64,000 nucleotides of DNA from Vespula vulgaris (Eukaryota; Arthropoda; Insecta; Hymenoptera; Vespidae): the NCBI RefSeq assembly GCF_905475345.1, contig NC_066593.1:435001-499000 (forward strand), written 5' to 3'. A program made the position numbers and the translations under genes. Below the pieces are notes generated by a model. It made no database searches and had not been told where the DNA came from. It worked only from the letters and a program-made list of their open reading frames with translations. Positions within the stretch are counted from its first letter, which is position 1, and every line of letters starts with the position of its first letter. Shown here piece after piece: positions 22,351 to 37,300 of the stretch.

Positions 22351-25300
22351 GTAACTTGACATGACGTTTCTTGTAATAATTTTCAGAGATAACTACGAAA
22401 TAATACAATTTTCCATTTGTCGTCATTTTATTTGATATTATCGTCAATAATACTTTTATCGATTTCTTACGGATTTGTTCCGTTGCGTTCTCTTTCCTGC
22501 TTAAAATACTTCGAAAGGCATTTATTACGTAATAATAACGGTACGAGTTGACGTATGTTTCTGTTCCAGAAACCATTGGATAATTACATCGTCGTAAAGG
22601 ATTACACGAACGAGACCGATGGCTTTACGGTGAACGTCGGTGATATCGTCGAAGCTTTCGAATATGCCGATCATGCAAAGTAAGTCGATTTTTTTTTCCT
22701 TCAGCATGCATGCTGAAAACGTTGTAACAGTGCCAGTGATTGTACTAGATCGCATTTCAACACTTCATTCGATAACAACGTGTACGACTAAACAAAATTT
22801 GCTATAAAAGTTAAAAAAATGTAACAAGTGGAATAATAGCCGCATACTTAATCGCTTGGATCGCCTCTGCTGAATCGTCAAGGTGCGATTTGCTTCGACG
22901 TAAAAAAATAAAAATAAAAAAGAACGAATTAACCAAAATGAAAAAAAAAATAAAATATAATAAATCGAAATCGAGCCAAGGTGGCTCTATGACCGACCGA
23001 TTGACGATGTTGTAGGAAAATGAAAATGGATCCCGAGTTGGAAATTGGTGAAATCTACGGTATATTGGACAATTCGGCCGCAAGACACAAGCTGTCCATT
23101 CGACCTCGTCGAAAGTATACTGATCCGCGAGCACGAAGTATTTCAAGGTCGAACTCGGACAGTAGCCTCCAAAGGTAAGGCTAGCAAAAAAAAAAACTTA
23201 GAATAATTAATCGTAAACGAGTTGAAAAAAATATCAAGACCGAGTTGAATACAGGAGAGAAGGAGGTATCACGATATCGTTCATCGAACTCTCCGATACA
23301 CGAGCCAAGGGCGCGTCATCGTTAAATTCTGTCGACGAATTGAATTCTAGTCTAGACAGCTGCGTTTTGTTAATAGACGCCCCTTGTTCGATTACATCAT
23401 TGTTCGTTTTGTGAATACTATCGCTCTTTCTAATTTTCTACGAATCTCCTTGAATAATTGAAAGATAAGCAAAAGGAAGGATAAATCTGGAAAGTATAAT
23501 AAATTCGAGTAAAGTGATGCGAGAAATAGAAATATGTATTATGTTAAAAGCCATCTTCATATTTATCGATCCAATAGCCCACATGATCGTCTCTAAAAAT
23601 GCAATTACAAAGGAAATCTACGAGAATTGAAGCGAGAGCAACTACGTGGACAGTGTATTCACGGCAAATTTACGACTAATCCATGGCGAATTTAAACGCT
23701 ATATGAATTGCCAATCGAATCTCGAACGGACGACGCGAGTGTTGCTCGATCAAAATAGTAACCGTTATGCAGAGAAACGACAGGTGCATACGACGAACGT
23801 TACATTCAACGATGAGGTCAATGAACTCGTATAGTAACATCGTGCGAACGATAAATTTCAAGTTGCATGAAATTTCGATAATTTTCAAGAGAGAAGACCC
23901 GAAGGATTTGGATCGTAAGATAAACGAAGATAACTATAAAAGGAGAGGCGATCGAGAATAGATCATTCTTGTTGGTTGAAAACAGTCAAACTGTACGAAG
24001 CTTCCTCTTCCTTTCCACAAAGATATATTCAGTAACGGTGATTTATAACGACGCTAATGAAGACTATCCATTTATAAATGTCTGAAGCAATAATATCTTT
24101 TCGTAATCGGCGTAACGCTAAAAACGAGTAAAAATCGATCTTCCTATTTGTAAAAGAAATTTATCGGAGAAAGGATTATTGTGTAAAGTTGCGATCATCG
24201 AACGATACAAGAAATTGACAGACTTTTAAACTTGTCCTTTCGTCGCGTTTATCTTTCCAAAATTAAAAAGAGGAAAAAGAAAAGGGAGAGAGAGAGAAGA
24301 AAGGATGAATTTATGATACTCGCGTCGAAATGCAGTCAAAATATTAATAAAAAATACTACGTCAGAAGAAGTCGGTACCTTTTGTCGTTAGATGAATATT
24401 AGCCAGTACGAAAATATTGGCCTTGTCTATCCAATAATAGAATTATCCAAGACGATGAGCATTCCTTATCTATTAAAAGATAATCGTGAGAAGCAATGAA
24501 ATTAACGGTTGAAGTAATTGCGCAGGAGATTCGTTGCATAATATTCGAGAGACGCAGGAGTTCGGGACATTAGCTCGCCAAAAAGAAGTGACTCCGCGCA
24601 AGGATAAATATCGGCCAGTTCTGAAAATAAATTAGGGTAAAGGTGAGGTTCAAACCTAAAATGTCGTCTGTGATTCTGGCAGCGTTGACGTTCAATGAGC
24701 TGCGAACCATTTACTACGGATCTACGTGGAAACGTATGGCTGCTCTAAAGAAAACTATATTTCGACGACTAGAAACGAGAATTAAATACTTGCCAAGACG
24801 AAATGAAGTAGTCTTCGAGTAGTTTACAATCGTAAATAAATTTTGTTAAGAACGATTAAACGAAATCTCGATGCGTTTTTGTTTACATCAGAAAAATCGA
24901 TTTCTCATGATATTTTCATCGAATCTCAAATGTTTTGTTTGCCAAGTATTACCTCTGTAAGAATACATTGAGCTCTTCGAACTTACACTATTTCGAGTAA
25001 TGTCTTTAATCGAACTTCTTGGAATTGCATCTAACGACAGCGAGAATAGATGCAAGCGAATGCTTGCTTCTCTTTCCATCAAAATTACAAAGTATAGATA
25101 GATACTCGGATGCGTGGGATTCGGCGGATTATATTTTTATCTTGTGACTAACGCGTCGCACTTTCTCACCGTCGGTTGATCATCGTTCATTCAGCCGACG
25201 GAAAAATTTGCCGAACGTTTAATTTAATTTCAGATAAGTTTGGTTTTATTTCGAGTACACTTATCTCCCCCACGACATCTATAAATTTTGACCCTTTTTT

Positions 25301-28300
25301 AATTTATCGAATGACGCATGTACACACGTTTATACATACGATGGTATCTTTATTTTCAGTGATAATAATGCATAAATATCATTTGTATGAAACGTGATAT
25401 TTTGTTTCCAGAGTGTACGTTCGTACAGCCGATGGAAGAGAAGGATGGCTACCAATGTCCATTCTAATGCAAACAACTCTGAGCGAAGAAAGTTCCGCCA
25501 CGACTGGTCATCATCGACCGGAAGACTCTCATTATCGAAGAGAGTACGTTCCTTTGTCGTTACGTTTTTTATCGTAATCCCATTCATTGTCGAAGATACG
25601 TGATGATATATTGTTTGTAGGGCAGTGGTGAAGGAACTTGTCGAAACGGAAGAGGAATTCGGCAGAGACATTCAATTGGTCGTTGAACGTTACTTGAAAC
25701 CACTCGACAATCCAGACGTTCCACGTATAGTTCGCGATAACAAAGACATCATCTTCACGAACCTGAAGCAAATCGCAGACTTTCACAATACGTACGTAAA
25801 GTCCTCGATTGAGCAAATAATCGATCAGCCAAAAGAACAATCAATTACGTCTCTCAGACTCAACCACGAATTCGCCCCAAAAATATTCTTTTCGTCAAAA
25901 CACGTCCATCGTCATGGACAAACATACACGAAACAAACTGAAATTTCGTTATTCCGTATAGCATCATATAAACATATCAAATGAAACGCACGTACACACG
26001 ATCATTCATAGAGCACACGTACACGTAAACTCATTAACTTACATTTTTCACTGTCAGTATAGGAAAACAGTACGTATGTATGTATACACAGGATGAAAGT
26101 CCATGTTTGAAATGTTGTTTTGTGCACGTGTGGCTTCGTCATCGACTTACGTGTGTATATTTTTCAATTCTTTTTTTATTTCTTTAAAAAAGATACATGT
26201 GTGGAATACAAAGTAACATATGAAAGGTTTTTTGCGTAAGACTACGTTTGAGAGCGATCAAGAATCTTGAAACGTTCATAATAGGTCATTTTCTTGAAAG
26301 ATTCTAGACGTTCTTATTAATTCTTATAATTATCGTTGAAAAAAAAAATGACTGAAAACATAGTCTTATGTAAACGATGTATTTTACAACAAGGAAAAGG
26401 AGAAAATTAAACATATCCGAGATACAAAGACGACGTCTCGGTATTAACAAAAATTTCGTGTTAATAACACGTATAAAACAAACAAGATTTCAGTTTGCTT
26501 TTGTGAGTATTGTCACAGTCCACGTCCCCCGTAACTAATTGTAAGGCATTTCTTGCATCGCGCACAGACACCCACCCTTATACCCTTTTTATAAAAAATT
26601 TATAACAGTATGCTGTATACGTCTCGCGAGAAGCGAAATTAAAGGCACGTAGGCATGGAGTGATTTTGTGGCATGAAAATTAATTCCGGCCTTACTTAGA
26701 TCGTTCGGCAGGGTGTTGATCGAGGGTGTTAAATACTATGCGGATCAGCCACGCATGTTGGGAAAAACTTTCTTGAGACTGGTGAGTATCATTTTATATT
26801 TCGATCATTCCTTATTAAGGATGTGGAGAAAAAGATTATAATGATTCTTTATCATTTCTCCAAGGAACGTGACTTCGACAAACATGTTGCTTATTGCCGG
26901 GACGAACCACTTGCTCAGGAATTTCTCCAGATGAACGATCAAGTACGAGAATACTTTGAGGTGAGTCTTAAGTTGATTAAATAACAAATTAATAACATAA
27001 TGTTAAGCATCGTATAGAAGAATCGTACAGTTTTTTTAGCAAAATGATAATGCAGGTTTCTGTACGGATCCAAAAGCTAGTTTTGTGAAAACGATAAAAC
27101 AGATTTCTACTTCCTTCTATTTGGCACAAACCATACGCGTTATCTGCGCCGTGACATCGAAGCTCGCCGAATTCAATTCTCAAACTCGACAGTTACAAAT
27201 GATCTCTGTCGGTGGTCTTCGTACTTAGCGCCGTTTCTCACATAATATATGTAAATGTAAGAACAAACAGACTTCTTTGATTTATCAAAAAATAACAATG
27301 GCGAGTCTGCTTTTTTTTCTCTCGTTTCTTATATACAATAGATACGTGATTGCGTGAGTTTTGTTAGAAGTAATCATCACGTTGAAATTTACCAAGGCAT
27401 CAAGGAAAAAACTTTATCGAAGCTATCCTTCTAACAACGTCTTTCAAATCGATAGAAGAAAAAGAAGAAGTAGAAGAAGAAGAAGAAGAAGAAACAGGTG
27501 ACGCGATATTCGTCGTTCGTCCCACGCTCTATAATCGAGTCGGTATGGATTGGAGAAAATGTTGCAATTATATAACGAGCGGGGGCCAAGCAGGCGTCTG
27601 TCCAGTCCCCGAAATAGCTGAGTTTATTCTTAACAGGCCGAACATCTTTCGTCTCTCTTACGAACGCACGATAGTTGCCCGATGGTGAACGTAGATCGAA
27701 AAGAAAAGAAAGAAAGAAAGTTTATCGATCGGTAGCTTATAAAATTTCATCGTCTACAGAGGTAGACTGGTTTCTATTTTGAGTAAAGCTTATCATTCAT
27801 TTTGTCATTGACCTTGAAATATAAATGATCATTGATCGATCAAGGCGTACGTTATTTTACAAACATTTTGATGATTCATATTTCGAAACTTCTCTTTATC
27901 CAAATTACAGGAGGAAAACATCTATTCGTGTTTGTTGAAACATCATTAGATCTAACTGTCGGCTAGTCATCGGATCCAAACCTTAAAGAACTTCTTCAAG
28001 AATCTCTCTTTATCCCAGCTACGTAATCGCGTAGGCGAAGGAAACAACAGTCTTTGGACTTGTGTTATTTCGATAGTATTTCACATTTTCTTTCTGTGAC
28101 TCTTTCTAATATTCTTAGACCGAAAGACTTACGAATACTCGAAAAAGGTCTGATCTATGTAAGAAGGCATTGGAAAATTCTTTTCGAATCTTACGATTTT
28201 TATTAATTTATATATACGTATATATATAGAAATGTTAAAACTGAAATGATCTCACTGGAAGAAACAAGCGAGAAGAGAGTAAGAGTAAAAACGTCTACGA

Positions 28301-31300
28301 TTCGCATGCGATCTTCCTGTCGTTTTTCTGCGTGGTCACTCCGCGAAGCGTTCGTACATCCATCCGGCGTCTAAGTATAGCCGTGGCCGTATTGGTCTCC
28401 CAACTAGCTATCGTGGGGGCTTTTTCTCGGTAACCACTGACTGTCTGTCGAAAGGAACGAAGTTTTATCCGATGGTCCAGTTTGCCAGCAACCACGGAAA
28501 CGACGTCGAAACAACGACGGCTAGGACCAAACTTCCAAGGTGTGTCCTTTCATCCATAGGATCGAGATTTTCTTCTCTCAGAGACATCAAAGACACTTTC
28601 CCTATCTGACAATGGCGCCTCGTATGTCAATACAGTCACGTAGTTCTCATGTGTGGACAATCCAATCACGTCCAAAAATACACGTGTTCGCACCAAATTC
28701 GTGTCACTTCGGTGTCGAGTTACCGTGGAGAACGTGAACACCGAATAATCTTGTCGATTCGATCCAATAAAGAATTTTTCACATTTCTGCGAATTTTTCC
28801 CGAGGCCAGTTGGATTTTATACGTTAACTCGACTGGTCGATCTGTTTCGAGGATATTTCTTCAGTGTACGAAATATTATCAGTGTGCGAATTCTTCTTTA
28901 TATGATAATTCAGTGCTAGCATAAATTATATTGTTCGTTTAGTAGTGAAAAAAGTAATGATCGTACCAATGTAGTCGCCGAACAATATTTCAATTCGATA
29001 AGCCGCTTGGATCTTTTTTTAACTTATATCGTTTTTTGTAGGAGCTGAGCCAGACTCTCGGTGACGACAAGAGCGTATCAGAGCACTTAAAGCTTCCGAT
29101 ACAACGCATAAACGACTACCAGCTTCTACTGAAGGTAATTTCCATTGATTTGCAAAAGTGTCAATTAGTATATTTTGATAGCTTCGAATGCGCAAACGTT
29201 CTATTAAACTATGAGGATTGCTTATCATAGATATATATATCATGGAACAATTTCAAATTCATATTGTCTGTAACACGCTTATCACAATATACGTTTTATA
29301 TTTTATTGAAATAGTAACAAACTATCTAACATGACTGAGTACCAATCATATATATGTCCTATATATATTTACATCTAAATTTTATTGCGTCTGACGAAAA
29401 TAGCACGGCGCTAGAATACTTCCTACGTTGCCTTGAAAATGCGTCTCGCGGTGAAATAATTAGTACCTATAGTTTTTTAAAATAATATAAGCAACATATA
29501 CTCTACGTACGCGCGCGCGTGTATATGTGTGTATGTATATATGTATATATATATATCGATTTATTTCACTTTATTATTTTATATTCTTCGTTATTAACTT
29601 CCTACTTTCATGTATCGCATTCAAAACACAAATATTGCGAAAGATCGTTGCAATACGACTGGAAATTTTATCCTTGGTAATGTGAACAACGAGTGGGCGC
29701 AAAAGTGTACGAATTTAGCGAGCTAAAAACAGGTCATCTTCATGGCAAGTTATCTTTTCTTTAGCGACTCGATCACGTTGGAAAAACAGTGGAAAGTGAC
29801 AACTGTTCGTGTCGGTAGCTTACGTATTCCCTTTAAATTAAAATTACTTTAGGGAATCTATTTGACGAGAATTTAATATTTCCAGGAACTGGTGAAGTAT
29901 TCGACACGACTAGGTGAAAACTGTGACGATCTCCAAAAAGCTTTGGAGTTGATGCTAGGTATTCCTCACAGAGCAACCGATAATAAATTCATTAGTAATA
30001 TCGAAGGATACAAAGGCAATATACATAAACTTGGTCGATTGCTAACACACGTCAGTACATCTTCATTTGATAATTATTACATTTTACAAGTTAATTTCGA
30101 TAGGATTAATTTTGATTATATTCGTAGGAGTGGTACACAGTTATCGACAAGGACGGAAAAAGCAAGGAAAGGTACCTATTTCTCTTCAAAGCTCGAATTC
30201 TCATCTGTAAAGTTAGACGAATTTCGGAGGACAGATCAGTTTTCGTCCTAAAGGATATTATTCGAGTATGTAATGCAGCTATTCTATGTATTTTTATTTC
30301 GACTATTGCATATGTGTTTTTATATTATATAATGTACAATTTTAGTTGCCGGAGGTAGAATTGAAAGATCATCCGGATAATTTACGTTCTTTTGAATTAC
30401 ACAATCCAAGTCTCCCTGGTTATCCCATCACTTTAATAGCACACAAGGATCCGGTGAAAGCAGCCTGGTTGAAAGAAATTCGGCAATATGCCAGCGATCT
30501 AGTCGCTTTAGCGGAACACGCAGCAGACGATTTACAATTAGAGGAAGTACCAGAGGGAAAAGAGGAAATTAAACTTCAGGATTCTTCGAAAGCGGAGACA
30601 ATAAAAGGGAATCCTGGACCGCCAAAGTCAGAAGCAGTAAAAGGAAATCCAGGACCACCAAAGCCAGAATTAGTAAAAGATAATCCAGGACCAGCAAAAT
30701 CAGAAGCGACGAAAGGAAATCCAGGACCGCTTCAAACAACAAATCCGTCGAATCCAGGTCCTCAAAAAACTAATCCTTCTAATCCAGATCAAGAAAAAGG
30801 AAATCCATCGAATCCTGGTCCACAGAAGGGCAATCCATCGAATCCTGGTCCCCAGAAGGACAATCCGTCGAATCCTGGTCCACAAAAGAGCAATCCATCG
30901 AATCCTGGTCCCCAGAAGGACAATCCATCGAATCCTGGTCCACAAAAGGGCAATCCATCGAATCCTGGTCCTCAGAAAGACAATCCATCGAATCCTGGTC
31001 CACAAAAGGGCAATCCATCGAATCCTGGTCCACAAAAGGGCAATCCATCGAATCCTGGTCCACAAAAGGACAATCCATCGAATCCTGGTCCACAAAAGGG
31101 CAATCCATCTAATCCTGGTCCACAAAAGGGCAATCCATCGAATCCAGGACCACCGAATCCAACAACCGAAACTAAAGCTGAAGAAGGAAATCCAAACATG
31201 TCTCGTCGATATTCTTCGAGTCGCTTCAGCGCCTCGTCGAAAGTCGTAGAGGGTAAGAACGATCGTTTTAATCAACGAGGATTAGTAATTACAATCATTT

Positions 31301-34300
31301 TCTTGTACACGTGTATACGAAGTTATCGTCAATAGAGTATTCATCGGTATCGAGCAGTCGTACTGGTGTCACTTCGTACGTCGAATCATCCTCATCGGCT
31401 AGTGCCGCGATGATCTCCTCGTCCGTTCATGGTAGCGAGAAAATCAGCGAAACTTCGAGCTCGTACAAAACGGCTACCAGCGGAGGTTTAGAATCAGCTG
31501 CTGACAGTAAAGCGAAAATCTCATTAGGTACCACTGAAACTGGGAAACCTATCTTCCTCAAAACCATCGCAGGATGTAATGTTGAACGTAAGTAATTTTG
31601 CTCGTGTTTATTGTGCCAGTCGTTCGAATTAAACGAACAGTCGGATATATCATGTACATATTTCTTCGTGAAAGAAAAGACAACAATCACAGGATGTATC
31701 TCACACAATTTTCTAGTTATAGATTTTTATACGAACGAGAGGTACAAGTGTAAGTGGTATGAATTAGGATAACATGAAACAACAGTATCGTTTGTATTCG
31801 ACAACGTATCACAAGATACATTTTTATTGTTCTAGCGAGTCGAGCAAAAAAGGCTTTGATACACGCCATAGGTAAAGTGACACGAGATTTCACTATTATT
31901 CTCATCATGCTCTACTATTCTATGCATTTTTACTCTATTATTTTTCGTATTTTATTACAACGTTGATCACTCTACTTTTCTCTATCTTTTTCTTATAGCT
32001 AGCTATTTAAAATGCTTTTAAACGTGAACACACGTTGTTGCAGGTTGAAATCGCTTCGTTGCTTATCCTAGATGTACAACTTTATACTCTACAGTTTATA
32101 CTTCACACAGCTATATTATTTTCACGTCACAACATATTCTTCACTTACATCATACTCTATCAAAACTACTATCAATCTTATCAACCTACTTTCTAAGTTT
32201 ATATGTATCGTTTCGTGTAATATTTATTTAGTAGAATAAGCATACTCATCGACTTAACCATTATTGCTTTATAAATAGTCTCTTTATCTCTTTCTACTTT
32301 CAATTATTAGTAGAATTTCGTGCATTTTATAGGTACACGTTTTTACATTAGTAAGCAACAATGTTTCTTTTCTTTTCATTTTTCTAGCATTCTTGAATTA
32401 CTTTTTTGTCCTCCTGTACCTTTAGAAATATGTGCCATTTTTTATTACGTATTTTTTGGTGTTGTAAAAACTGATAAACTACTAAAACCATCAAATACAC
32501 GTATTCGTGTATTTTATATATCTTCTGCTTATAAAAATCTCTTCTGTCTAGTGAATGTAAAATCACGAACAAAACAATCTATGTTTAGTTACTGTTTTCT
32601 CTTACATACTCAAGTATCTTTATTATATAAGACAAGACAAATAGAAAAAGCATTATGAGACTGCAATATCTTTAAAATATCGTACAACTTCTAATTGCTA
32701 TATTTTGCTTATCACGTCGTCGATAAATGTTCGATCGATTTCTGATACGAGTTATTTAGTTAAAACTCTTTTTTATCTAGCTGGAGAAGTCGCTACATTC
32801 GAGTGTACCTTGGTGTCGGCCGACGAGACAACGAAGATACAATGGCTTAAGGATAACAAGCCGTTGCACGATAAATTAGCGGATCGTGTGATTCAAACGT
32901 CTGACGATAAAAGCTTCAAACTTCAGATACAAAATGTTCACGAATCGGATTCCGGAATTTATATCGCCCGTGCTATGAACGGGGATGGCCAAGCAACTTG
33001 TACAGCACAGTTGGTTGTCCAAGAACGTAAGTTCGTCAACGCATTCTAATTTACATAATATTATTTTATAAAAGATATTGATTGATAATTAACGCGAAAA
33101 TTGCAGTAACTCCTGAAGAAAAGAAGGCACGAGCGGAAGCAAACTCTCCAATTTTCTTAGTACGTCTAAAGGATACTGAATTATTGGAAAACACTTACTT
33201 ACGTTTCATGATCAAAGTGAAAGGAGATCCAAATCCTGAACTTAAATTGTAAGTTGAAAATAAAGTACATTTTGCCGATTGTAAATGAAACAATTTTTAT
33301 TTATAAAAGTTATTCTTTTACTTTGTTAAAGCTATAAAGATGGCACGCTAATCGATTCGAGAAACGCACGTGTAACAATAATAACGGAGAAAGCGGATAA
33401 AGGATTCTACGAAATGGTAATACCTGACGTACAAAAAGTCGACGCTGGTAAATACAGTTGCACAGCGATGAATCGTTATGGCGAAGCAACTTGCGAGGCT
33501 ACGGTAACCGTGACAGAAGATAAGCCGATGTTTCCTGGATTACCGGAAGGTCTTTTGGAACCTGGCGAAGAGCCTCAATTCACTTGGCTTCGCGATGGTC
33601 AACCTTTCGATCCCGAGGAAAGATTCAAAGTACTTTTCAGAGATAACGAGGACACTCTCGCTTTGGTGTTCCAACATGTGAAGCCCGAAGACGCTGGTTT
33701 ATATACTTGTGTTGCTCAAACGAGCACAGGTAATCTGTCATTAGCGACTTATAGCGCAAACACTTTTATTTATTATAACTTGTAACTTTCATATTAATTT
33801 TAATCGCTTCAGGTAATATAAGTTGTAGCGCGGAGTTGACCGTGCAAGGGGCGGTTAATCAATTACTGAGGGATCCAGAGAAACCTAAACTCGAATCAGA
33901 ATCGAAACAATCGGAGGTAAGCGCGGGAGGTTCTGCAATGTTGGACTTGCAAGTGAAGGGTTATCCCAAGCCAGATATCACATGGACCAAAGACGGGAAG
34001 GAAATCGTTGCCGGTGGAAGAATAAAATATCTTTGGGAGGACGAAGAATCTCTATCGTTGGTAATAAAGAATGTAACGACGAAAGACGCTGGTATCTACA
34101 CGATAAGAGCAAAGAACGAGCTGGGAGAGGATACCACGGAAATCGAGCTTATCGTGAAGTCTGCTCCAAAAGTGATCAAGAAACAATCGGACACTACAAC
34201 GATCGTGGAAGATACTTTAACGATGACCGTTCAGGTAGAAGGTACTCCAGTGCCGGAAGTAAAGTGGTATAAGGATGGACAATTGATTCAAGAAAGCGAA

Positions 34301-37300
34301 CGTATCAAAATAGAAAAAGAAGGAAGTGATGTATACAAAATCGTGATCAAAAGTGTTCGTATGGAAGATGCTGGATCTTACTCGATCGTTGCTCGAAACG
34401 AGATCAATCAAACCACAGAAATATGGAACGTTACCGTAAAGAGCCCACCAAAGATAAGGAAGAGACTAGGTAGTATCCCGGTAATCAACGAAGGCGACTC
34501 TTTGACTCTGCTGATCGAAGTAGAGTCAGATCCAGAAGCTACAGTGAAGTGGTACAAGGATGAACAGATCGTCGTCGAGGATGAGCGTATAAAGATCGTT
34601 CGAGAAGAAAACAATTACATATTAAAGATCACCGGTACGGTCGGCACCGATGCTGCAGTGTACAAGACCGAAGTGATTAATACGCACGGTACTGTTTTGG
34701 ATCAAACCAGAGTCCAGGTATGTTACGAGTTAAATCATTCTGTCTTAATTATAATAATGATACAAGATATTATTATAACGATTATAGGTAAGCGGTATAC
34801 CGAGGTTCAAGACAAAACTGACCAACCTTTCGGCCAACGAAGGCGACACTAACGTCGAATTAGCGGTTGAAGTCGATGGTTATCCAAAACCAAGCGTTCA
34901 TTGGTTCATCGGTGATGTAGAAATCACAGAAAAACGTACCGAGTACACTCGCGTCGAAGAAGGTGACCATTACAAGCTCCTCATGAAGGACGTGAAAGCT
35001 GAAATGAAGGGCAGTTACACTTGCAAAGTGAAGAACGAATATGGCGAGAATAAATGCCATGCCGACTTTATAGTCAACACAAAGCCAAAACTTCTGAAGA
35101 AATTGGCCGATCAAAGGATCAAAGAAGGCGATACATTGAAATTAACAGTCGAAATATCTGGCACGCCTGATCCCGAAATAAAATGGTACAAGGACGGACA
35201 GGAGGTATCGGCTGATGCAAGAATCAAGATCACTAGGGATAAGCAACGAAAGGAGAGTTACGATCTGACGGTAACTTTAGTCAAAGGCTCGGATGGTGGT
35301 GCCTACGAAGTTCGAGCAGAAAACGAACTTGGAATGGTCCTCAGCAAGAGCAAAGTCATCGTTCTCAGTAAGATCCTCCAACTTCTTTTTATTCCAACGC
35401 TCTTAAAGAACAAAGAAAAAAAAAACTGAAGCGCTGCTCTGTCCCGAACTTTCAAACTTATTTTCGATTTTAGAAATCGGGCGTCAAGATAATGCGTTAG
35501 CAAAGTTAACTCGAATATATCGAACTATTAGTATACCTGTTTTGAAAAAAGAAAAAAAATAGTTTTATCGGCGCAGCAGCGCAGCAGGTTAAATTCGAAA
35601 CACGCACGCGCACACGCACACGTATAAAATTCTTTCTTTCGAGAATCCTGGCGGTAAATCGTCATGCTTTGACAACGTAAAGTAAGTAAATATGTAAGTA
35701 AAGAGAGTATGCAACTACGGGAGTTTTTCTTCGATTTGCACTTAACAGTGAAATTAATATGAAATTTCGAAGATCTATAGACGATCATGGTTACAAAAGA
35801 CTCTTCGATCTCTTTAAACGAGATGAGAAATATCTTCTTTCTATTTTTCTTTTTCCCTACATCACGTTTTCTTGGTTCCATACACGTCTACGGACGACGT
35901 ATGTTTTTCTTTTTCTTTTTTTTACATTCCTACCTTTTTTCAGGAATCCTTGTTATTTTTTTTCCTTTCTTGTTGAGTGATACTGACGACTTTTTTCTTC
36001 TTTGATCATGTCTAGTCGTGTTTCGTATGTGTATCTACACACACACACACACATACACTTCCAAACTGTTACGACGTATCGAGAATCTTTGTGTTCATGT
36101 TTCTATGTTTCATTCGTTACACGTATCCATCGCACTTTTATGATCTTCCTATCGTACGGATTTGTCCAATTTGTATGTGAACTTTCATAGCTAAAACGGA
36201 AGGAAGCACCGAAACGATCGAGGAAGAAACGAAGACGAAGAAGATCGAGATAGAAGAAATAGAAATGGAGAAACAGCAAGCTGAAGAATCAGGCCCGGAA
36301 GGTAATATTACAAGATCGTAGAGACTCACCTCTCATCGATTCTAAACTCGCATCACTCTTCTCATTTTGCTTCTCTACCGAAAAAAATCGATATTATCGA
36401 CTCATCGTTAGATAGTCTTTGTATTTCGATGTTTCATAAAATCATCTAACATTGATCGTCGACGATTTAGTCTAACATGAAGTGAACACTTGGCAGTGGC
36501 AGCTTCGGAGGTTGAAGATAACGTGTCTTTAATATCAATGACATTGACCGTATAAGTATCGATTCTATAAATTATCAAAGAGACAGCTGGTTTTGATCGA
36601 TAGATTAAGGACTAGCCTCTAGCCAAAAATGTGTAATAAATTCAGGTCGGTTCGCGTTGAAGAAAGAGAAGGTTGAGGTAGTACGAGATGAAGCTGACAA
36701 AGTTACCATCACCGTAGCATCAACGACGACTCATCAGTCAACGCTCACAGGTAATATGGCTCACGCTAAGCTAAAGTGATCGTTAATTAGTCGCTTGAGT
36801 AACCCATGGAGTTTGAAGTAGAATCGAACGATAAACAATAGATTCGTTAGAGAGCTTCTCTTTCTCGGTGTAATCGTAGTAGAAGGTATTGTGACAAGAC
36901 AGCCCGTTCACAGGTCCGGACGAGAGACACACGATCAGCAAGATGACCGCGACGAAGGTCGAGTTTCAGGAGTTAAGCTCGGAAGGGCCGACAGTTGAGG
37001 AAATAGGATCTTACAGTTACATGCTGCAAGAAGAGAACGGGCCACAGAAGATACAGAACGGCGTCTTCGTCGAGGAATTCTCAGAGACCAGCGATAATAG
37101 CCGGTCGAGACTGCAAGTGAATCGTGGCGTTTCGATAATTTCGGTATCGGACGACGAATCAACTTTGAAAGCCATCTCCAGGGATGTTAGCATGGACGAC
37201 GTCCGATATGCCGAACTAACGGATGATCTTAAATTAACAAACGGCTCTTCCGAAGAATTCAAGAATGTCGACGGCCATACGATCGAGAAAAATGTCTTGG

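Larger units (their letters stand above)
22570..30540 (+). other. SH3-RhoGEF-PH module of Unc-89
   Basis: SH3: DNYIVVKDYTNETDGFTVNV at 22580 onward through GWLPMSIL near 25460. The DH domain runs over exons 25621-25791, 26712-26781, 26865-26960, 29042-29134 and 29886-30050 (VKELVETEEEFGRDI, then LPIQRINDYQLLLKEL, the conserved helix that binds the GTPase). PH: 30128-30265 and 30346 to about 30540 (EWYTVIDKDGKSKERYLFLF). In obscurins this module activates Rho-family GTPases. The intron 26961-29041 is the longest inside the module. Confidence 0.9.

Noticed and set aside
30700..31275. Long minus-strand frames (Arg/Ile/Trp, Met-Asp-Cys and Phe-Gly-Leu repeats)
   Set aside because: They are antisense shadows of the 30-bp NPGP minisatellite, which stays open in several frames because the unit length is a multiple of three.
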